Positions 57,867 to 64,000 of a stretch of 64,000 nt of DNA are shown piece by piece (position 1 is the stretch's first letter; each line of letters starts with the position of its first letter). Source of the DNA: Diabrotica undecimpunctata (taxonomy: Eukaryota > Arthropoda > Insecta > Coleoptera > Chrysomelidae); contig NC_092805.1 in the NCBI RefSeq assembly GCF_040954645.1, positions 73,455,186 to 73,519,185 on the forward strand. The letters run 5' to 3'. The notes beneath the pieces are model-generated. The model was not told the DNA's origin. It saw nothing but the letters and a program-made list of their open reading frames with translations, and did no database searches. Made by a program: the position numbers and the translations under genes.

Positions 57867-60833
57867 CTTAAACTCTCTCCTTATACTAGAACATTAGAAA
57901 TTTCAACGCTCTCCCAAAATTGTTCAGTGTCTAATAAAATGGTAGATTTAAAAATCTTCTCTCTTTATGACAGTAAAAAGGGGTTCATGACCTCGTGTGC
58001 TGTTCTCAAGAATATAACATGCAGACTCCCTCAAGTGCCGATTGATAGAACTAAAATCAAGCTTCCGGAGTGGGTACAATTGGCTGATCCATCATACTCA
58101 GTTCCCGGAAAAATTGACATGTTGTTAGGTTCAGATGTTTATGGAAAACTCTTATTAAATGATCTTATACAACTTGGAGATGGTCTTCCCACACTACAAA
58201 ATACACATTTTGGTTATGTTATGTTTGGACAGGTTCCAGTTCGCCCTCACTCTAAAAATAATCTAAATTTATGTACTTTGCATGATAAGTCGCAAATCCT
58301 CTCAACCTCTAACTCGCAGCACGTTTCTCTCTTTACCCAATCATTGTCAGATGACTCTCTTGATAATAAACTTCAAAAATTCTGGGAAATTGAAGAGATT
58401 CCAGATAAAACCATTTTAACTCCTCAAGAAAATCTAGCAGAGCAAATATTTAAAAATACAACTCAAATTCTTCCGGACGGTAGATTTCAAGTGGACATTC
58501 CTTTAATTTTTAAGGATGCACCTACACAATTAGGGGATTCCTTTTATATGGCAAAAAAAAGATTTTTATCCTTAGAAAACAAACTTGTCAAGAACAATGA
58601 ACTTTACACGCAATACAAAAATTTCATAAGTGAATATATATCTCTTTCTCATGCAAGGGTAGTTCCTCTCTCTCTTTTAAATTCAGACTCAGGTAAAAAA
58701 TATTTTCTTCCTCATCATTGTGTACTTAAGGAAGATAGTTTAACCACTAAGTTACGAGTAGTTTTTGATGGGTCAATGAAAACTACTACACAGGTATCAT
58801 TAAATGATTTAATGTTAAAGGGTTACAGGACACAGCCAGAATTATTTGATATTCTTGTTCGTTTTAGGACTTATAAATTTGCCCTTACAGCTGACATTCA
58901 AAAAATGTTCAGGCAAATTAAAATTAATCCCGATCAAACTTTTCTTCTAAATATTTTATGGCGTGATTTACCGCAAGAGGAATTGCAATGTTTAGAATTG
59001 CAAACAGTAACTTATGGAACGAAATCGGCCCCCTTTCTAAGTACCCGTTGCTTAATGGAATTAGCCCTTGATCACAAGAATTCATATCCTCTCGCTAGTG
59101 ATGCTTTGTTAAATTCATGTTATGTAGATGACATTCTCTTTGGCTCCGAAACTCTGGATGAGCTCTTTAAGGCTCATAATGAAATATCTGAACTTCTTAA
59201 AAAAGCATGTATCTCACTACACAAATGGTGCTCTAACTCTAAGGAATTTTTAACAAATATCACTAACAAATCTCAAATTGCTAGTTATACAATTTCTCCA
59301 GAAAAGATTGCATCCAACAAGGTCTTAGGTTTACGTTGGGATGCCCAAACAGACAGTTTCTCAATTTCTATACCTAAAATTATGGTTAAAACTTCTTTCA
59401 CAAAACGTGAAGTACTCTCCACAATAGCGCAAATATTTGATCCTCAGGGTCTCATAGCTCCTGTTACTATTATCGCAAAGATAATAATGCAAAAGATTTG
59501 GTTGTCAAAGGTAAACTGGGATGATGCTCTTACTTCTGAGTTACTGTCAGAATGGATTGTATTTGTTTCTAATATCCCGTTCCTCAAAAATATTAATATT
59601 CCTAGACCACTATTCAGAACTGATCCAGATAAAATTATAAAAATTGAAATTCACGCTTTCTCGGATGCTAGTATAAGAGCCTATGCTACATGTGTATATA
59701 TACGAGTTATGGATCAATCTAAAAAGGTTAGTTGTACTCTTGTAGCTTCCAAAAGTCGTGTAGCTCCTCTCAAAACCCTAACTCTTCCACGATTGGAACT
59801 TATGGGCGCAGTTTTATGCTCCAAGCTCACCCAACGTTTAATTACTACCCTAAACTCAACTAGTATGCACATCAACTCTATTAACTTATGGTCCGATTCA
59901 GAAATTGTGCTGGCATGGCTTAAATCCCATCCTTCTCGATGGTCACAATTTGTAGCAAACCGTGTAGCACAAATTCAAGAAATATCCTCTGGTTTTCATT
60001 GGCGATATGTCAAATCAAAGGAAAATCCAGCAGATATTCTCTCTCGTGGAATCATACCATCCGAACTTGTAAATTCTCATTTATGGTGGCATGGACCACA
60101 ATGGCTTGGTAAATATGATCTAACTCTAGATAGTTGTGACAAGGGGATGACATGTTCTAATCCACCCGAGGAAAGAAGATTATCTCATATGCAAACTCAA
60201 CAATACCCTATAGAAAAATTTTGTTGTTCCATGTCAAATAAGTTTTCAAACTTCTCAACCTTTCAAAGAACCCTGGCTTATTGTTTTAGATTCATACACA
60301 ATGCTACTATCTCGTCTGTCAGAAGGTCCGGCCCCCTTTCAGTATCAGAGTTGCATTCCTCTGAGCAAAAAATAATTACATTTTTGCAACTTGTTTACTT
60401 TTCTCAAGAAATTTCAGAGCTTAAGTCGGGAAAAACTCTTTCCAACAAATCTCTTCTTTCACTAAATGTTTTTCTTGATGATAAGGAGATGTTAAGAGTT
60501 GGTGGTAGACTCAAGCATGCTCACGTTCCCTTTGATCAGAAATATCCACTTCTGTTGCCCTCCAAACATCACATCGTCCAACTTATGTTGAAAGGAGAAC
60601 ATATTAGATTATGTCATTCAGGTGCCCAGACCACCCTTTCCAATTTTCGTCTCAAGTATTGGCCCTTAAATGGATTAAGAACAATAAAGAAAATTATCCA
60701 CTCTTGTATCACTTGCTTTCGATTTAGGGCTCAACTTGCCTCTCAACTAATGGCAGACTTACCCAAAGAACGCCTAGTTGTCTCACACCCATTTACCAAT
60801 GTAGGTACAGACTTTGGTGGACCTTTTTTATAA
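57867..60833 (+). CDS. pol: Pol of the BEL/Pao element: protease-RT-RNase H-integrase N-terminus
   Basis: Same frame as gag; first ATG after the stop is 57927. Protease continues (KIDMLLGSDVYGKLL). RT: KLRVVFDGSMKTT, FALTADIQKMFRQI, and catalytic CYVDDILFGS (YVDD 59121-59132). RNase H: HAFSDASIRAYATCVY, TLPRLELMGAVL, NLWSDSEIVLAWL. Integrase zinc region: HIRLCHSGAQTTL...CITCFRFR, and the first core Asp in NVGTDFGGPF. The frame then stops at 60831-60833, because a six-T run at 60824-60829 lacks one base. Everything else is open for nearly 1000 codons. Confidence 0.94.
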   Translation, partial: LKLSPYTRTLEISTLSQNCSVSNKMVDLKIFSLYDSKKGFMTSCAVLKNITCRLPQVPIDRTKIKLPEWVQLADPSYSVPGKIDMLLGSDVYGKLLLNDLIQLGDGLPTLQNTHFGYVMFGQVPVRPHSKNNLNLCTLHDKSQILSTSNSQHVSLFTQSLSDDSLDNKLQKFWEIEEIPDKTILTPQENLAEQIFKNTTQILPDGRFQVDIPLIFKDAPTQLGDSFYMAKKRFLSLENKLVKNNELYTQYKNFISEYISLSHARVVPLSLLNSDSGKKYFLPHHCVLKEDSLTTKLRVVFDGSMKTTTQVSLNDLMLKGYRTQPELFDILVRFRTYKFALTADIQKMFRQIKINPDQTFLLNILWRDLPQEELQCLELQTVTYGTKSAPFLSTRCLMELALDHKNSYPLASDALLNSCYVDDILFGSETLDELFKAHNEISELLKKACISLHKWCSNSKEFLTNITNKSQIASYTISPEKIASNKVLGLRWDAQTDSFSISIPKIMVKTSFTKREVLSTIAQIFDPQGLIAPVTIIAKIIMQKIWLSKVNWDDALTSELLSEWIVFVSNIPFLKNINIPRPLFRTDPDKIIKIEIHAFSDASIRAYATCVYIRVMDQSKKVSCTLVASKSRVAPLKTLTLPRLELMGAVLCSKLTQRLITTLNSTSMHINSINLWSDSEIVLAWLKSHPSRWSQFVANRVAQIQEISSGFHWRYVKSKENPADILSRGIIPSELVNSHLWWHGPQWLGKYDLTLDSCDKGMTCSNPPEERRLSHMQTQQYPIEKFCCSMSNKFSNFSTFQRTLAYCFRFIHNATISSVRRSGPLSVSELHSSEQKIITFLQLVYFSQEISELKSGKTLSNKSLLSLNVFLDDKEMLRVGGRLKHAHVPFDQKYPLLLPSKHHIVQLMLKGEHIRLCHSGAQTTLSNFRLKYWPLNGLRTIKKIIHSCITCFRFRAQLASQLMADLPKERLVVSHPFTNVGTDFGGPFL

Positions 60834-61711
60834 AGAGTTCAAGACTTCGTAAGGCTCCAGTAACAAAATGTTATATTGCCGTATTCGTATGTATGGTTAC
60901 CCGTGCGGTCCATATAGAACTTGTGTCAGGACTCTCCACAGAGGCATTCATACTCACACTCAAACGTTTCATTAGTAGGCGTGGCAATCCAAAAATAATT
61001 TACAGTGATAATGCTTCAAACTTCTTTGGTGCTAAGAACCAACTCAAGGAGTTCTCCACATTTTTAAAAAATAAGGAAACGTCTAACTCAATCCAAAATT
61101 TTCTTGCTGCTTCTGAAATAAGTTGGAAATTTATCCCCCCTCGCTCTCCTCATCATGGCGGATTATGGGAAGCCGCCATTAAAAGCACAAAATATCATAT
61201 TTTTAGACTGATAGGAAATTCTCAACTGACATTTGAAGAGTTCAGTACCGTACTCGCTCAAATTGAAGCTGTTCTGAACTCACGTCCTCTATGTTCTTTA
61301 TCTAACGATCCTTCAGATCTCTCTTGTTTAACTCCAGGACACTTTTTAATCGGTAAGCCTCTCACTTCTTTTCCTGAAAGGGATGTTTCTGATATATCCG
61401 AAAATAGATTGTCAATTTGGCAAAGGAGTACAAAAATTCAACAGTTGTTTTGGAAACGCTGGACTGTTGACTATTTAAATAGACTACAGAATAGGCCCAA
61501 ATGGACCTCAACTAAGGAAAATTTGCAATTGAACGATTTGGTTCTCTTAAAGGATGAGAATAATCCTCCTTTGAAGTGGCCCCTGGCAAGAGTGATTGAA
61601 GTTTTTCCAGGAAACAATAAGAGAGTTAGAGTTGTCAAGGTACAAACTAAGGATGGAATCTTTACTCGCTCAATTGCAAAACTATGTCCCTTACCAGATT
61701 ATAAACGTTAA
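60834..61711 (+). CDS. pol: Integrase core and C-terminus of the BEL/Pao element (shifted frame)
   Basis: The shifted frame is open before 60893 (KCYIAVFVCMVTRAVHIELV) to the stop at 61709-61711. Core residues: Asp in IIYSDNASNFFG and Glu in GGLWEAAIKSTK. The C-terminal part holds CSLSNDPSDLSCLTPGHFLI and the closing VVKVQTKDGIFTRSIAKLCP, both typical of BEL/Pao. With the preceding part it makes a full DDE set separated by one 1-nt deletion. 61712-61902 is 3' UTR with only a motif-free 62-codon frame. Confidence 0.93.
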
Positions 61712-61914
61712 TGTTAATTAGTATAAGAATAGTTTTTAAGGTAGTGTTTGTTCGCGAGTGCGGTTAGTGTTTGTAGTGTCGTCTTACTTTTCGAACTTAT
61801 GATGGAACAACCCTCTTTCTTAGTTTATATTATTACGAATATATTATTTTCTTTCTGTAATTTTTTGTTAAATCCTCTTAATTTTGAAGGGAACCCTTCA
61901 ACGTGTGGGCAGGA

Positions 61915-62358
61915 TGTTGTAACTTACAACAGTTAAAAATATTTTTAATGAAATGTACATTATTTTTCAACTGCCCGTATGTTGTCTGCTATGTCTATAT
62001 CGCCTTTTGACCTGTTAAAAACGCAGATACTTCGCCCGCTACGCCTCGAGGAGAACACATTTTTAGTCAGTCACCAACTAACAGCGGTCGAGTGCGTACC
62101 GTATGGGGTTTTATCTTCGTTTGCGCAATGACGCTCTAAAAATTGTATTACCAGCCTCCGTAGATAAGGAATTTTGTTTAATGCTACTGTACTGTGTGTA
62201 ATAGAATTTTGTAGTATACCAACGTTGTAGTTATTTATCATAATTAGTGAACCAGCCCTGGAAAAGCAGTAAAGTCTAAAATAAGTTTAGCTACGAACAT
62301 AATACCTGTTCGTACTCTAATTGTATATTAGCAAGGTTCAATGGCTAAGCTTTATACA
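61915..62358 (+). repeat. 3' LTR of the BEL/Pao element
   Basis: 444 bp; followed by TCCGG. The polypurine tract lies immediately upstream (61903-61914). Confidence 0.95.
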
Positions 62359-62363
62359 TCCGG
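62359..62363. repeat. Target-site duplication TCCGG, right
   Basis: Exact partner of 55444-55448. Confidence 0.92.
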
Positions 62364-64000
62364 TTCGTCTACGAACTTCCTCGTTTCTTAGTCTATTGCT
62401 TAAGTTTATTTCAAGCATTGATCTCTCCATCTTTCGTTGTGTCCTTTTCAATTTTTCGGTTGATGTTTTTGTGAGAGTTAAGGTTTCTGCTCCGTATGTG
62501 AGGACTGGTAGAACGCACTGGTTAAAAGCTTTTCTTTTTAAATGGATCGGTATATTGGTTTTAAATACGTCTCTCATTTTTCCGAATGCAGCCCATCCCA
62601 GACTTATTCTTTTGAGTAGCTCGCATGTTTGGTTATTTCGCGTTAACCTTATTTCGTGACCCAAATACACATCTTTTTCTACAAGTTCTATGCGCGACGT
62701 TTTGATTTCTATTAGCCCATTGGGGACGAGATTGGTCATCATTTTTGTTTTTCCATAGTTTATTTTTAAACCGACTTTCTGGGTTACTTGCTGTAGTTGT
62801 TGTAGCATAACTCTGGCTTCTCCTAAGTTGTTTGTTATGAGAACAACATCATCGGCATATCTGAGATGATTGAATATCTTTCCATCGATTCTAATACCCT
62901 TTGATTCCCACTCTAGCCTTTTAAATGCGTACTCCATAACTGTTATAAATAGTTTTGGCGACAAGGTATCTCCCTGCCGCACCCTTCTGCCAATTTTTAT
63001 CTTCTCAGTGCAATGGAGGTTAACGGTTGTTGTCGCATTTGTCGCATGTCGTATATATTTCGAATAATATTTGCATACCTTTGATACATTCTGCATTCTG
63101 ATAGTGCTTTTAAGATAGCAACTGTTTCGACTGTGTCAAATGCTTTGTGAAAGTCGACAAAGATAAGAGCAAGGGGTATGTTATATTCGATAGACTTTTC
63201 AACTAGAGTTTTAAGGCATTGGTCGTTTGTTCCGTGTCCCGCTCGAAATCCTGCCTGTTCTTCTGATTGATAGAAATCGAGTTTTGCTTCTAATCTGTTT
63301 GTCAGTATTCGAGTAAAGAGCTTGTATAGGCAGTTAAGCAAACTAATTGGCCTATAGTTTTCGAGATCTGCTTTATCCCCTTTTTTGTGGAGGATGATTG
63401 TAACCGAATTTTTCCATTTACTTGGAATGTTTTCACTATGCAGACATAGATTAAAAAGTGTTTGGATTCGGGACATCAAAAGTGGACCTCCTAGTTTAAT
63501 TGTTTCAATTACTACACCATCTTCCCCCGGACCTCTATTATTTTTCATATTTTTGAGGGCATGTTGAATTTCCTCTCGTGATATACCTGGTATATCCTCC
63601 GATCCTACATTATGTACCTTTTGTATTGGTTGTTCGATGAGCTCTGGAATAAGTTGACTTTTATATAATGTTTCATAGAAACTTTCCACTATATGTAATA
63701 TGCTTGGTCTATCTGAGATAATATTTCCATTTTTGTCTTTAAATTGGAAGATTTCTTTTTTGTCATTTTCTATTTTTCTCCTCAATGCTTTTATGCTTTT
63801 GTTGTCTTCTATAGTTTTTATAATTTTCTCGTTGTTGTATTGTCTAATATCCCGTCTGATGGCTTTAGAGATTTCTTTATTTATGTTGTTTATATCTTGT
63901 GAGTCAACATTTCCTTCACTTCTCAGCATTCTACGATCTTCCATTTTTTGTTTCGTTTCATTACTATTTTTTTGTTCTTTTCCATGTTTAGGGCCAAATT
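62364..64000 (-). pseudogene. RTE-type element, RT part (right of the BEL insertion; runs off the window)
   Basis: Minus strand. 63944-62997: MKNNRGPGEDGVVIETIKLG, SVTIILHKKGDKADLENYRP, ILTNRLEAKLDFYQSEEQAG, LALIFVDFHKAFDTVE (catalytic Asp). After a frameshift near 63040 the frame 63096-62338 continues: RRVRQGDTLSPKLF, LRYADDVVLITN (YADD at 62843-62860), GLKINYGKTKMM, YLGHEIRL, and VLPVLTYGAETLTL. The last residues before the BEL LTR are NEEVRRRT. The endonuclease lies beyond 64000. The tail resumes at 55448. Confidence 0.9.

Larger units (their letters stand above)
55449..62358 (+). mobile_element. Young BEL/Pao retrotransposon, 6.91 kb
   Basis: 444-bp LTRs (55449-55892, 61915-62358) with TGTTGTAAC...TTATACA ends; one difference seen (55657/62123). 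A 5-bp duplication TCCGG (55444-55448, 62359-62363) flanks it. The interior encodes one Gag-Pol frame with one nonsense codon and one 1-nt deletion. The polypurine tract is GTGTGGGCAGGA next to the 3' LTR. There is no env. It inserted into an RTE element on the opposite strand. Confidence 0.95.

Overview
The window reads as AT-rich heterochromatin-like DNA from an insect genome. Almost every recognisable block belongs to a transposable element, and I found no convincing single-copy host gene. The insect assignment rests on the mix of families: BEL/Pao, Ty3/gypsy with and without env, Penelope-like, RTE/Jockey/R1-type non-LTR elements, piggyBac, hAT and KRBA2/Ginger-like. A beetle or hemipteran would fit, but the order cannot be fixed from sequence alone. 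All names come from motif reading; no database was searched.

Layout. 1-2358: candidate solo LTR, a hAT MITE with a perfect 8-bp duplication, a doubtful mariner-type MITE. 2359-10643: a non-LTR element whose gag-like ORF1 is split by a minus-strand LTR element (3119-9775; two 1170-bp LTRs; 5-bp duplication GACAT). That LTR element has no RT; its single ORF joins a BEL/Pao-like gag N-terminus to an integrase-region remnant, and its long leader is an array of small hairpins. 10644-17200: R1-type 3' end, a broken ~1000-residue multicopy arthropod protein with a nuclease-like C-terminus, a piggyBac remnant, a non-LTR RNase H tail. 17549-26106: a young Ty3/gypsy element (1435-bp LTRs) inside a (TA)n tract, nearly intact apart from two nonsense codons.

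26107-33890: RTE tail, several (TA)n tracts, and Penelope-like sequence including a ~4.1-kb copy with inverted ends, an RT + GIY-YIG ORF and hammerhead-like motifs. 33891-41139: an old env-bearing, errantivirus-like gypsy provirus on the minus strand with many breaks. 41630-42510: tandem repeats hosting a MITE. 42527-46340: KRBA2-like integrase gene and a piggyBac transposase, both broken. 46385-49340: Jockey-type and another non-LTR RT remnant. 49320-55160: a 5.8-kb imperfect palindrome in which one arm is the empty site for an insertion in the other. 55160-64000: an RTE element (minus) split by a young, nearly intact BEL/Pao element (55449-62358; 444-bp LTRs; 5-bp duplication TCCGG).

The order of events can be read from nesting: old non-LTR, RTE and gypsy-env copies are the substrate, and the three LTR elements with near-identical LTRs came last. 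The most unusual items are the gag/integrase-remnant element with its hairpin-array leader, the hammerhead-like motifs of the Penelope copies, the large palindrome, and the unnamed PIN-like gene family.
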